Source: Nitrospira sp.
Lineage (GTDB): Bacteria; Nitrospirota; Nitrospiria; Nitrospirales; Nitrospiraceae
Length of the DNA: 19,052 nucleotides
Direction: 5' to 3'
NCBI GenBank assembly: GCA_015904055.1
Contig: JABMDE010000061.1
Location: forward strand, 32,539 to 51,590
Shown piece by piece: positions 1 through 7,842 of the stretch. The position numbers were made by a program, and so were the translations under genes. Within the stretch, counting starts at the first letter, position 1. Every line of letters begins with the position of its first letter. A model generated the notes under the pieces. It was not told the DNA's origin and searched no databases. It saw only the letters and a program-made list of their open reading frames with translations.

Positions 1-23
1 TGCCTGCGATGCGATGCTCTCAT
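1..23 (-). CDS. 5' end of an unidentified minus-strand gene, running off the left edge
   Basis: On the minus strand an ATG at 23-21 is preceded by a perfect AGGAGG (35-30) with 6-nt spacing, which is strong evidence for a start. Only seven codons are visible (MRASHRR), so no family can be named. A minus-strand gene in the same relative place, downstream of the intact TonB-like gene on the right, is the zinc alcohol dehydrogenase beginning MRAMV. Both starts share GATATGAGAGCA. This may be a diverged copy of that gene, but the residues after MRA differ and the link is weak. Confidence 0.55.
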
Positions 24-47
24 ATCAAACCTCCTGCGGTTGATATG
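21..47 (-). promoter_or_regulatory. Perfect 8-bp inverted repeat enclosing SD and start codon
   Basis: CATATCAA (21-28) and TTGATATG (40-47) are perfect inverted repeats around an 11-nt centre that contains the AGGAGG. Read on the minus strand, the ATG start codon is the last three bases of one arm. A TAGAAT -10-like hexamer (53-48, minus) lies immediately upstream, which would place transcription start within the repeat. This fits a repressor operator over the start site better than an RNA hairpin, because the distal arm would be transcribed only in part. Confidence 0.4.
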
Positions 48-82
48 ATTCTACATCATTTCACATCTCGTGACGACACTAT

Positions 83-304
83 CTAGAACGTCAGCGACAA
101 CTTCAGTGGGTTGCCGACACGGATATCTCCGGACGCGTCCAAGCCGGCAAAATCGAAGGCAACCGAATGCTTCCCCGTGGGGATTGTCTGTGAAGCAGCC
201 GGTGGGGATGCCGCCTGTGCGATCGGCAGGAACGTCGTTAGGCCCGACAGCATTCCGAAGAGGCCGGAGGCCAGTACGAGGTATCGGGGGACCGAGCAAG
301 ACAT
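83..304 (-). pseudogene. Truncated copy of the TonB-like periplasmic protein gene
   Basis: This 73-residue frame starts with a signal peptide (hydrophobic stretch, then AQA/A) and continues through AFDFAGLDASGDIRVG and PLKLSLT. Those motifs are nearly identical to residues 49-72 of the 323-residue protein at 14148-15119. A TAG stop follows at once, so about 250 residues, including the TonB C-terminal domain, are missing. The upstream sequence GATGAGTAGGAT is also shared with the intact copy. A secreted stub might still be made, but a decayed paralogue is the simplest reading. It stands divergent to tdh copy 1, as its full-length counterpart does to tdh copy 2. Confidence 0.75.
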
Positions 305-385
305 GTCTGCTAATCCTACTCATCAGGGACAGTCCCGTGCAACTTGTTTATAGTCAAAACACAGAGGTGTGGCTCAGACAGTTGG

Positions 386-393
386 TATAGAAT
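386..393 (+). promoter_or_regulatory. Extended -10 promoter of tdh copy 1, probably leaderless
   Basis: TGG-TATAGAAT ends 6 nt before the ATG at 400. There is no Shine-Dalgarno sequence, and transcription starting at the usual distance would begin on or next to the start codon. The same block precedes tdh copy 2 (15274-15281) with the same spacing, although the rest of the two upstream regions differs. No convincing -35 hexamer is seen, as is usual for extended -10 promoters. Confidence 0.55.
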
Positions 394-399
394 GGTTCC

Positions 400-1434
400 A
401 TGAGAGCGCTGGTTAAAATGACTTCCGCTCCTGGTTTGACGGTGACGAATTGGCCGGACCCCACGCCTGGCCCGCACGACGTCATCGTCAAGGTCGCCGC
501 GACCTCGCTGTGTGGAACTGACGCTCATATTTATCGTTGGGACGAGTGGGCTCAAGGGCGCGTGCATCCTCCGCGTATCATCGGTCATGAAGTATGCGGC
601 CATGTGGTTGAGACCGGGCGTGAGGTGTCGCTGGTGACGGTCGGCGATTATGTTGCAGCTGAATCGCACATCACATGCGGCCGGTGTTTTCAGTGCCGAA
701 CCGGGCAGGCACATGTCTGCAAACAGTACCGAATCCTTGGTGTCGATTGTGACGGCTCGTATGCCGAGTATGTCGCGCTGCCGGAAGGCGTCTTGTGGCG
801 CACGGCTGTGGAGATTCCTCCGGAGTTCGCCTGTGTGCAGGAGCCTCTTGGAAACGCCGTCGATGCCGCCCTTGCGGAAGATCTCACCGGCCATACGGTT
901 TTGGTGACGGGCTGCGGACCAACCGGTCTATTTGCTATCGCCGTCGCCCGAGTATCGGGCGCGGCTGTCATCATTGCGACTGACGCGAGCGAGTACCGTC
1001 TGGGATTGGCCAAACAAGTGGGTGCAGACCTCACGGTGAATGTGAAGACCGCTCATCTTGAAGCAGTCAATGAGGCGATTCGTGAGCTGACGGCTGGCGA
1101 GGGGGTCGATGCAGCGCTGGAAATGTCGGGCGACCCGGCTGCGTTGCATCAAGCCTTTCGTGCCGTGAAAAACGGCGGGCGGGTGACCCTTTTCGGGATT
1201 CCAACCGGCCAGGTGTGCTTCGACCTTCCGAACGAAATCATTTTTAAGGGCATTCGCGTGTATGGAGTGACGGGCCGGCGTTTGTTTGGGACGTGGTATC
1301 GGCTGGCGGGGCTCTTCAAGGCTGGCCTGAATATCCGCCCGGTGATTACACATTCCTTCCCGATGGCCGAATTTGCGACAGGATTCGAGTTGATCCGATC
1401 CGGGCAATGCGGGAAAGTGGTGTTGATTCCGTGA
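400..1434 (+). CDS. tdh: L-threonine 3-dehydrogenase, copy 1
   Basis: This is a zinc-dependent medium-chain dehydrogenase of 344 residues, close to the 341 of E. coli Tdh. It oxidises L-threonine to 2-amino-3-ketobutyrate with NAD+ in the cytoplasm. Catalytic zinc ligands are C38, H63 and E64. The structural zinc is held by C93, C96, C99 and C107. The nucleotide-binding loop GCGPTG is at 171-176. All of these match the numbering of known Tdh. The protein differs from copy 2 (15288-16322) at about 24 positions by eye (about 93% identical), none of them a zinc ligand, so it looks functional. Unlike copy 2 it has no kbl behind it: after the stop come a short repeat and a broken glyA. The start is the ATG just after the -10 block; no SD is present. 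Its product would need Kbl encoded by the other copy. Confidence 0.93.
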   Translation: MRALVKMTSAPGLTVTNWPDPTPGPHDVIVKVAATSLCGTDAHIYRWDEWAQGRVHPPRIIGHEVCGHVVETGREVSLVTVGDYVAAESHITCGRCFQCRTGQAHVCKQYRILGVDCDGSYAEYVALPEGVLWRTAVEIPPEFACVQEPLGNAVDAALAEDLTGHTVLVTGCGPTGLFAIAVARVSGAAVIIATDASEYRLGLAKQVGADLTVNVKTAHLEAVNEAIRELTAGEGVDAALEMSGDPAALHQAFRAVKNGGRVTLFGIPTGQVCFDLPNEIIFKGIRVYGVTGRRLFGTWYRLAGLFKAGLNIRPVITHSFPMAEFATGFELIRSGQCGKVVLIP

Positions 1435-1496
1435 GAAGTGAAAGGTGAAACGTAAAACGTCAGACGCGAAAGGGAGGAAGTAAAAGCAGGAGGAGA
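1435..1496 (+). repeat. GTGAAACGT-type low-complexity repeat at a rearrangement junction
   Basis: Directly after the tdh stop is a purine-rich stretch containing GTGAAAG-GTGAAACGT-AAAACGTC, degenerate tandem copies of a short GTGAAACGT-like unit. It runs to the exact base (1497) where identity to glyA begins. The sequence after the second tdh gene is unrelated. Such units are common intergenic repeats in Nitrospira-like genomes (recalled, not checked). This one probably marks the break where kbl, rplI and the 5' part of glyA were lost. Confidence 0.5.
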
Positions 1497-1944
1497 CAAA
1501 GCCGTCGCGTTCAAGGAAGCCTTGTCTCCCTCGTTCAAACGCTACCAGCAGCAGGTCCTGACCAATGCGAAAGCGTTGGCACAGGGGTTGATGGATCACG
1601 GGTACAAGATCGTTTCCGGCGGGACCGATACACATCTCATGTTAGTCAATCTCTCGAATAAGGGGATTACGGGCAAGGACGCCGATGCCGCTCTTGATGC
1701 GGCCGGCATCATCCTGAACAAGAATGCTGTCCCCTACGATGAAAAGCCGCCGGCGGTCGCCAGCGGCATCCGGCTGGGTTCTCCGATCGTCTCGACGCGA
1801 GGGATGCGGGAGCCGGAGATGAAACACATTGTGACGCTTGTCGATCGTGTGCTGCAGCATCGGCAAGAACCGGCGGTGCTGGAAGAAGTTCGCCTGGAAG
1901 CGAAAGCACTGTGCAACCGGTTCCCTATCTTTCATTCCTACTGA
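1497..1944 (+). pseudogene. glyA: 5'-truncated serine hydroxymethyltransferase remnant
   Basis: The frame encodes the last 149 or so residues of GlyA and ends in FPIFHSY and a stop. Recognisable parts include the C-terminal segments GGTDTHLM and the RLGSP region. The first 88 bases are identical to the last 88 bases of the window (18965-19052), where they lie inside the intact glyA. The whole N-terminal domain, with the PLP lysine, is absent. Upstream the frame stays open only to a TAA at 1453-1455, with no ATG or GTG; the first possible start is a TTG at 1522 without an SD. As read here it is a pseudogene. If the window ends are an assembly overlap, this is instead the true 3' end of the glyA that begins at 18150. 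Confidence 0.8.
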
Positions 1945-1977
1945 CGAGTCCCCATTCATGAGCCAGGGTCACCGCCT

Positions 1978-2442
1978 GTGAAATGTCCCTTCTGCGATGA
2001 GCTGGAAGACAAGGTGGTCGACTCGCGGATGGCCAAGGAAGGCGAAGTCATCCGCCGCCGCCGCGAGTGCATCGGGTGTCGCCGCCGCTACACCACGTAT
2101 GAGCGGGTCGAGGAGATTCTCCCGGTCGTCGTCAAGAAAGACGGCCGCCGCGAGTCATTCGACCGGGCCAAGATCCTTTCCGGAATCAAGAAAGCCTGTG
2201 AGAAACGGCCGGTCAGTACCGCGACAATTGAAGACGCCGCCGATCGGATCGAAAAGCGGATCCAGGAGATGGGTGAGAGCGAAGTTAAAAGCCGGGTGGT
2301 GGGCGAGGAAGTGATGAAAGAGCTGCATCAGTTGGACCAGGTCGCCTATGTCCGGTTTGCGTCTGTATATCGTGAGTTCAAGGACATTGATCAGTTCATG
2401 GATGAGCTGAAAGTTCTGGCTCAACAGCGTCGCGAGCGCTGA
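1978..2442 (+). CDS. nrdR: Transcriptional repressor NrdR
   Basis: This 154-residue protein has the NrdR architecture. An N-terminal zinc ribbon carries C3, C6, C31 and C34, with the basic stretch RRRREC before the second pair. An ATP-cone covers about residues 46-136 ([12 protein letters not shown]). NrdR senses ATP/dATP and represses ribonucleotide reductase genes by binding NrdR boxes. The GTG at 1978 is the start, because MKCPFC is the conserved N-terminus of the family. The SD is weak (CAGGG). It follows the glyA 3' end by 33 bp, and glyA-nrdR is a common gene order, so it was probably co-transcribed with an intact glyA. No reductase gene is in the window. Confidence 0.95.
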   Translation: MKCPFCDELEDKVVDSRMAKEGEVIRRRRECIGCRRRYTTYERVEEILPVVVKKDGRRESFDRAKILSGIKKACEKRPVSTATIEDAADRIEKRIQEMGESEVKSRVVGEEVMKELHQLDQVAYVRFASVYREFKDIDQFMDELKVLAQQRRER

Positions 2443-2549
2443 GTGCCGGTTCTTTGAGCCACCCTCTCGTTTCTCTGTATCACCCCCGACTGATGTAAGC
2501 GGCCTCGATCGTCCGTCCCAGCGAACAGTGTGCGCGGAGCGTCGAAGAC

Positions 2550-3662
2550 ATGGCCACCCTGCAATCTCAGCGCAATCGACGAAAAGCGGCGAGTTTCGGC
2601 ACCACCAATGTTGCCATCATCGGCGCAGGCCGTGGCGGCACGGCACTGATGGAAATCTTTGCGGACGACCCTCTCGTGCGGATCGTTGGAGTGGCAGAGG
2701 TTGACCAGCAGGCACCTGGCGTGAGTCTTGCCAAGCAGCTGGGAATTCCGGTCACCCGCGACTATCGGCAGCTGTTGGCGATGGAACGGGTCGATTTGAT
2801 TATCGACGTCTCCGGCAATACCGAAGTGTGGCAATTGCTTCAGGACTTTCATCGGATGGGCGTGACGATCATCGGGGGCGCCAGCGCCAAATTCATGTGG
2901 GAGCTGATCGAAGCCCGTATCCGCGCGACGGCGGAGATCGAACGGACACTCAACAAGTATCAGTCCCTCTATCGGTTGTATGTCAAAGAGACCGGTGCGG
3001 CGGTGACGGATGAGCGCACCCGCATCGCATGTGAAATCCATGATGGCTTCATCCAAAGCCTGGCGGGTGTCAATTTTAAGCTCGACCTGTGCCTGCAGCT
3101 GATGCGAAAAAATCCGAAAGCCGGGCTGGTAACTATCAAAGAGAGCAAGGCGCAACTCAAACTCGCCATTCAGGAAGCCCGCCAGGTGATCTTCAATCTG
3201 CGGCCACTTCATTACGACAAAATGGAATTGATTCCCGCGCTGACCAACTATCTCAAGTCGTACGAGATAGAGTCGCATATCGCCGCCAAGTTCACTGTTA
3301 CGGGTGATGAGCAGACGCTCTTTCCACGGACCAAGATCTTCCTTTTCCGCATCATCCAGGAGGCCTTAAGCAACGTCCATAAACATGCAAAGGCGAATCG
3401 GGTGTTGATCCGGCTGGAGATCGGCCTGGAAATCCTGCGGATTACGATCACCGACAACGGTGTGGGGTTCGATATGGAGACCGTCCTGCGTGATCCCGAG
3501 AAGTGGGACCATTTCGGGATCAAAGGAATCTTGGAACGGGCCCGGCTGGTTGGCGGAGAAGGGCGTGTCGAATCCAAAAAGGGACGAGGTACAAAGGTTG
3601 TCGTCGAAGTGCCGTTGTTCGATAAGGATAAGAGGGAGGATGCGAGTCATGGAGAAAATTAA
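2550..3662 (+). CDS. Cytoplasmic NarL-type sensor histidine kinase with N-terminal Rossmann domain
   Basis: The 370-residue protein has no signal peptide or membrane segment. Residues 20-125 form a dinucleotide-binding-like domain: GAGRGG at 25-30 (GxGxxG), an acidic residue at the end of the second strand (E50/D52) and a VDLIIDVSGN strand-turn, as in NAD-binding domains of the homoserine dehydrogenase/dihydrodipicolinate reductase type. A short coiled linker follows. Then comes a HisKA_3 dimerisation domain with phospho-acceptor H164 (EIHDGFIQ) and a HATPase_c domain with N275, DNGVGF at 302-307, GIKG at 323-326 and KGRGTK at 344-349. Its 3' end overlaps the response regulator gene by 14 bp, so the two are a cognate pair. 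I infer that the Rossmann domain senses NAD(P)(H) or another nucleotide; the ligand is unknown. The ATG at 2550 is chosen because the domain begins about 20 residues later; its SD is weak. Confidence 0.88.
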   Translation: MATLQSQRNRRKAASFGTTNVAIIGAGRGGTALMEIFADDPLVRIVGVAEVDQQAPGVSLAKQLGIPVTRDYRQLLAMERVDLIIDVSGNTEVWQLLQDFHRMGVTIIGGASAKFMWELIEARIRATAEIERTLNKYQSLYRLYVKETGAAVTDERTRIACEIHDGFIQSLAGVNFKLDLCLQLMRKNPKAGLVTIKESKAQLKLAIQEARQVIFNLRPLHYDKMELIPALTNYLKSYEIESHIAAKFTVTGDEQTLFPRTKIFLFRIIQEALSNVHKHAKANRVLIRLEIGLEILRITITDNGVGFDMETVLRDPEKWDHFGIKGILERARLVGGEGRVESKKGRGTKVVVEVPLFDKDKREDASHGEN

Positions 3663-4320
3663 GGTGTTGATCGCCGACGATCATCGTGTAGTCCGTGAAG
3701 GTCTGGCGGCGATTCTCAAGACCAAGGACGACATCCATGTTCTAGGCGAGGCGCAAGACGGCATTGAGGCGGTGGAAAAAGCCCGTGTCCTTCTTCCCGA
3801 TGTCATTCTGATGGATGTCAGCATGCCGAGGATGGGCGGTGTCGAAGCGACCAGACAGATCAAGCGCGAGTTTCCGCACATCGGCATCGTCGCCCTGACG
3901 ATGTATGAGGAACAGCAGTATATCTTTGATCTGGTCCGGGCCGGTGCCACAGGCTACTTGCTCAAGGATTCGGAATCGTCGCAGATCGTCGCCGCTATTC
4001 GGGCCATTTATCGAGGCGAATCGCTCATTCACCCGTCCGTGGCCAGCAAGATCTTGGCGGAGTTTTCGTTGATGGCTCAGAAGAAGGGCAAGAAATCAGC
4101 GTGGGCCGAGCACGATTTGACCGAGCGGGAGATCACTGTTCTCCGATTGGTCGCCGATGGAAAGACGAACAAGGAGATTGCTAATAATCTCGACTTGAGT
4201 GAAAAGACCGTGAAGAATCATGTCCGGAACATTTTCCACAAGCTGCAAGTGTACGATCGCACACAAGCCGCCATTCTCGCGATCCGCAAAGGACTCATCG
4301 AGTTGGATCCTCGCCCGTAA
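3649..4320 (+). CDS. NarL/FixJ-family response regulator
   Basis: This 223-residue protein has a receiver domain (acidic pocket D10-D11, phospho-acceptor D56 in LMDVSMP, T84, K106) and a C-terminal LuxR-type helix-turn-helix (about 154-213, LTEREITVLRLVADGKTNKEI). It would bind DNA as a dimer when phosphorylated by the kinase encoded just upstream. Two in-frame ATGs exist, at 3640 and 3649. The purine-rich SD (GAGGGAGG, 3632-3639) abuts the first and sits 9 nt before the second, so 3649 is preferred. The 14-bp overlap with the kinase gene implies translational coupling. Target genes are not evident from the window. Confidence 0.93.
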   Translation: MEKIKVLIADDHRVVREGLAAILKTKDDIHVLGEAQDGIEAVEKARVLLPDVILMDVSMPRMGGVEATRQIKREFPHIGIVALTMYEEQQYIFDLVRAGATGYLLKDSESSQIVAAIRAIYRGESLIHPSVASKILAEFSLMAQKKGKKSAWAEHDLTEREITVLRLVADGKTNKEIANNLDLSEKTVKNHVRNIFHKLQVYDRTQAAILAIRKGLIELDPRP

Positions 4321-4677
4321 CTCGCGCGTCGTCGCTGGGCGCTCCCTCTTGTGAATACGGCTTCACCGGTGGTGCGAGGCGAGCTCCGTTTTGTCGAAAA
4401 GCCGGTCACAGATGGGATGCGATCGATCCCGGTGTTAGTTGTGAGTTCCGAGGTATAGAGTATTAGACGCACGTCGCTAGTGGCGGCTTCCCCCTGATGT
4501 CTCACTCCGTACCCCTTCCCACCGTGGAATCAGCGACACATGATTGTTCCCGGCAAGGGACAAGCTGGTCTGGCTGAAATCCGAGAACTGTAATTTTCTT
4601 GTTCCGACACAAAAGTCCGGTAGGATCGATCTCTGCGATCGCACTCATTATCGGGCTGAAATCCGGAGCAATTTGGT
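4321..4677 (+). promoter_or_regulatory. 357-bp intergenic region with a candidate sigma-70 promoter
   Basis: There is no gene here. A plausible promoter for the hybrid kinase is TTGTTC (4599-4604), 16 bp, then TAGGAT (4621-4626), giving a leader of about 45 nt. GGCTGAAATCCG occurs twice, at 4572-4583 and 4654-4665, flanking that promoter and possibly serving as a regulator site. A small inverted repeat CGATC/GATCG (4627-4631, 4637-4641) lies just after the -10. No terminator with a clear T-run follows the response regulator gene. Confidence 0.4.
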
Positions 4678-7600
4678 ATGCAGGCAGAACACAAAGGTTC
4701 GCTCGCTGGGTCGATCGGTCGATCGGTTCGAGGGTTATTGGGCCGATTGACGGGTCTGTTTCTTCTGTTGGCAGTAAGCCCGCTGATCATCGCATCGGTC
4801 CTCATCCTCCATAACGGACAAGCAGCCTTGGAAGAGAGTATTGGCCTTCAGCTATCGGCTCAAGCGGAGCATATTGCTGAAAGCCTTGATCATTTGAGGG
4901 CCAACAGTCAGGCCTCACTGAAGGATTGGGCCAAACTGTCTGTGATGCAGGATTTAAAGGGGGGTGATGCGGGCGGGCGTATCACAGAGACATTGACTGC
5001 GCTGGTACAGGGTCAGCCGGTCTGGAGCTCGTTGATGGCCGTCTCGCCGGGCGGGAAAGTGGTGGCGGCTGACTCGCCTGATCGGATCGGTGAATCGATA
5101 GCAGACCAGGGTTGGTTTCAGCACAAGCCGACGGATCCGCATTTGAAATGGCAGCCCTTCCAGTGGAAAACTCAGGAGGGAGGCTACTATTTTGTATCGC
5201 CGGTTTTTGACGAAGAGAAGTCCCGGTCCCTGATGGGCTATCTGAGTGCGTATTTATCGCCAATGCAGCTGGATGACCATGTGCGTGGCATCGTATCGCC
5301 GCAGTCTAATGGAGCGCAGGGCTCTGTCCTTGTATTCAATGATACCGAAGGAATGTTATTTGTGAGCCAGCCCGGACAGACTCAGGATTCTGTTCGGGCC
5401 GCCCATGATTTATTTTCACAGGACTGGCTGCAGGCTGTACGGAAATCTCAGACCGATATGCCATCGCCACTTCGGACGTGGGCCATCCTCACGGCCAAAG
5501 ACGGCCGCCAATTCCTGGTCGGGCATACTGGTGAGCAGGGTCGGCCACGAGCGGGAGGTTTCGTCGGTGTGGCACGACCCCTTGCTCAGGCGTATGGGCC
5601 AATCTATGAGTTGCAAAGACAGATTGTCGGCATCGGGTTTGTGTTGGCGGGTCTCGCGACGGTGTTGGCCATCTTTGTCACGACCCGTTTGGGCCGCCCC
5701 ATCGAACAGTTGACCAAGAGCGCAGAAGCTGTGGCCAGCGGAGACTTTGCTCCGAACAGGCTTCCGATCTGGCGGCAGGATGAAATCGGTTCCTTGGCCC
5801 GAACGTTCGATCGTATGAGGGAAGATCTGCAACTGTTCACTAAGGGTCTTGAGGAGCGCGTTCAGGCCCGCACAGCGGAACTGGAATCAGTCAACCGGCA
5901 GCTGCAAGGCCAGCATGCGTTTCTCCGGCAAGTGCTCGACATGAATCCCAATTTCATTTTTGCAAAAGACCGGGATGGGCGGTTTACGTTGGCGAATCTG
6001 GCCGTAGCCGATGCCTATGGCACCTCGGTGGATACACTCGTTGGAAGGACCGATGCCGAGTTCAGTGCCCGTGCGGACGAAGCAGAGCGCATTCAACGGG
6101 CCGATCTGGCGGTGATGGAGAAGGGACAAGAGCAGGTCATTGCAGAAGAAGCGCTGACCGATGCGACAGGAAAAGTTCGGTGGATGCGAACCGTGAAACG
6201 TCCGTTAGTCGGGCCGGCCGGCCGCCATGACCAAGTGTTGAGCGTAGCGGTGGATATCACTGCTTTACGGGAGGCTCTTCATGCCGTCAGGTTGAGCGAG
6301 CAGCGCTTTCATCAGATGGTCGGCCAGGTCAAGGATTACTCCATCGTCATGCTCGATCCCGGAGGTCTCGTCGTTCACTGGAACGACGGGGCTCAGCGTA
6401 TTATGGGTTACACGGCGGGAGATATTGTCGGTCGGCACTTCTCCTACTTCTATTCCGTCGAGGATGTGGGCGGTGACAAGCCGACACGGCTGCTGGCTCA
6501 GGCGTCCGAACACGGGTCGGTTGAGGACGAGGGGTGGCGTCTTCGGAAAGACGGCTCGAAGTTCTGGGCTCGCGCTGCCATTGCGGCGATTTACGACGAG
6601 GCAGGAAGATTGATCGGATTTTCCCAACTGACGCGGGACTTGACGGTACAGAAGCAAGCCGAAACAGACAAGACCTTATTAGAGTCACAATTGCGACAAG
6701 CGCAAAAGATGGAAGCAGTCGGCCGATTAGCCGGCGGTGTCGCCCATGACTTCAACAACCTCCTGACCGTGATTACCGGATTCAGCGAGATTTTGCAGAT
6801 GAGTATCAAACCGGGGGATCCCCTGCAGCAGGCTGTGCAAGAAATCGTCAAGGCTGCCGGGCGGGCCGCCAATCTGACGCAGCAGCTGTTGGCCTTCAGC
6901 CGAAAGCAGGTGATCCAGCCGACACAGCTCTTGTTGAACGATGTCGTGGCTCAAATAGAAAGGTTGTTACACAAACTTATTGGAGAGGATATTCAGCTGG
7001 AGTCTGTGTTCGCAGATAACCTTGTCTCGGTGAAAGCAGATCGCGGGCAAATCGACCAGGTCATCATGAATCTGGCGGTCAATGCCCGGGACGCAATGCC
7101 AAAGGGCGGGCGGTTGCTTCTTCGCACCGACAATGTCGTCATTACGTCAGACCATCGCGAACCGACGGGTATCGTCAAGCCGGGACGCTATGCCTGCCTG
7201 GAAGTCCGCGATACCGGTTGTGGAATGGATGAGGAAACAAAGGCCCGGGTGTTCGAACCGTTTTTCACGACAAAAGAATCCGGCAAGGGTACAGGGCTTG
7301 GGCTTTCGACAGTGTATGGTATCGTCAAACAGAGCGACGGTTTTGTCACGGTCGAGAGTGAGGTGGGGAAGGGCTCGTCGTTTCGCGTCTATTTCCCGGC
7401 AGTTGAGACGGAGTCGCCGGCAGAGCTTCAGGCAGACGGGACGCATTTGATTAAGCCGTTCTGTAAGGGAAAGGAAGCCACGATCCTGCTGGTGGAAGAC
7501 GAAGCCGGTATCCGGAGGTTGTTTCAGGAGTTGCTGGCATCCTATGGGTACAAGGTCCTTACGGCTCAGGATGGTGAAGCGGGTGTCACGGTCGGCAGTT

Positions 7601-7842
7601 CCTATAGCGGTCCGATCGATCTGCTTGTGACGGATGTGGTCATGCCCAACTTGAGCGGGGTGGAGATGGCGCAGCGGCTACTCAGTAAGTATCCGCAGTT
7701 AAAAGTGTTGTACATGTCCGGGTATACCGACGAATCGATCGTGCAACATGGTGTATTGGAACCCGGCGTTGCATTCCTGTCCAAGCCGTTCAAACCTCAG
7801 GTCTTAGTAGATCGGGTTCAACAAATATTGACGGCGGCGTAG
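4678..7842 (+). CDS. Membrane hybrid sensor histidine kinase (Cache-HAMP-PAS-PAS-HisKA-HATPase-REC)
   Basis: The protein has 1054 residues. A membrane segment at about 26-44 is followed by a large periplasmic region (about 45-314) resembling a double-Cache ligand-binding domain, then a second membrane segment at about 315-337 and a HAMP linker to about 392. Two PAS domains cover about 413-535 and 542-660. HisKA carries phospho-acceptor H690 (AHDFNNLL), the HATPase domain has N802, DTGCGM at 845-850 and GTGLGLS, and a C-terminal receiver (about 935-1052) has D986 (TDVVMP). It is a signal-transducing kinase sensing an unknown periplasmic ligand and probably a cytosolic cue through PAS. No Hpt or partner regulator lies next to it, so its output is unknown. 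The ATG at 4678 follows GGAG with 9-nt spacing. The gene stands apart from the upstream pair by 357 bp. Confidence 0.93.
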   Translation: MQAEHKGSLAGSIGRSVRGLLGRLTGLFLLLAVSPLIIASVLILHNGQAALEESIGLQLSAQAEHIAESLDHLRANSQASLKDWAKLSVMQDLKGGDAGGRITETLTALVQGQPVWSSLMAVSPGGKVVAADSPDRIGESIADQGWFQHKPTDPHLKWQPFQWKTQEGGYYFVSPVFDEEKSRSLMGYLSAYLSPMQLDDHVRGIVSPQSNGAQGSVLVFNDTEGMLFVSQPGQTQDSVRAAHDLFSQDWLQAVRKSQTDMPSPLRTWAILTAKDGRQFLVGHTGEQGRPRAGGFVGVARPLAQAYGPIYELQRQIVGIGFVLAGLATVLAIFVTTRLGRPIEQLTKSAEAVASGDFAPNRLPIWRQDEIGSLARTFDRMREDLQLFTKGLEERVQARTAELESVNRQLQGQHAFLRQVLDMNPNFIFAKDRDGRFTLANLAVADAYGTSVDTLVGRTDAEFSARADEAERIQRADLAVMEKGQEQVIAEEALTDATGKVRWMRTVKRPLVGPAGRHDQVLSVAVDITALREALHAVRLSEQRFHQMVGQVKDYSIVMLDPGGLVVHWNDGAQRIMGYTAGDIVGRHFSYFYSVEDVGGDKPTRLLAQASEHGSVEDEGWRLRKDGSKFWARAAIAAIYDEAGRLIGFSQLTRDLTVQKQAETDKTLLESQLRQAQKMEAVGRLAGGVAHDFNNLLTVITGFSEILQMSIKPGDPLQQAVQEIVKAAGRAANLTQQLLAFSRKQVIQPTQLLLNDVVAQIERLLHKLIGEDIQLESVFADNLVSVKADRGQIDQVIMNLAVNARDAMPKGGRLLLRTDNVVITSDHREPTGIVKPGRYACLEVRDTGCGMDEETKARVFEPFFTTKESGKGTGLGLSTVYGIVKQSDGFVTVESEVGKGSSFRVYFPAVETESPAELQADGTHLIKPFCKGKEATILLVEDEAGIRRLFQELLASYGYKVLTAQDGEAGVTVGSSYSGPIDLLVTDVVMPNLSGVEMAQRLLSKYPQLKVLYMSGYTDESIVQHGVLEPGVAFLSKPFKPQVLVDRVQQILTAA

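Noticed and set aside
316..894. Long minus-strand frame antisense to tdh (and the matching one at 15225-15782)
   Set aside because: Both follow from codon bias of tdh on the opposite strand. Their likeness to each other reflects the tdh duplication.
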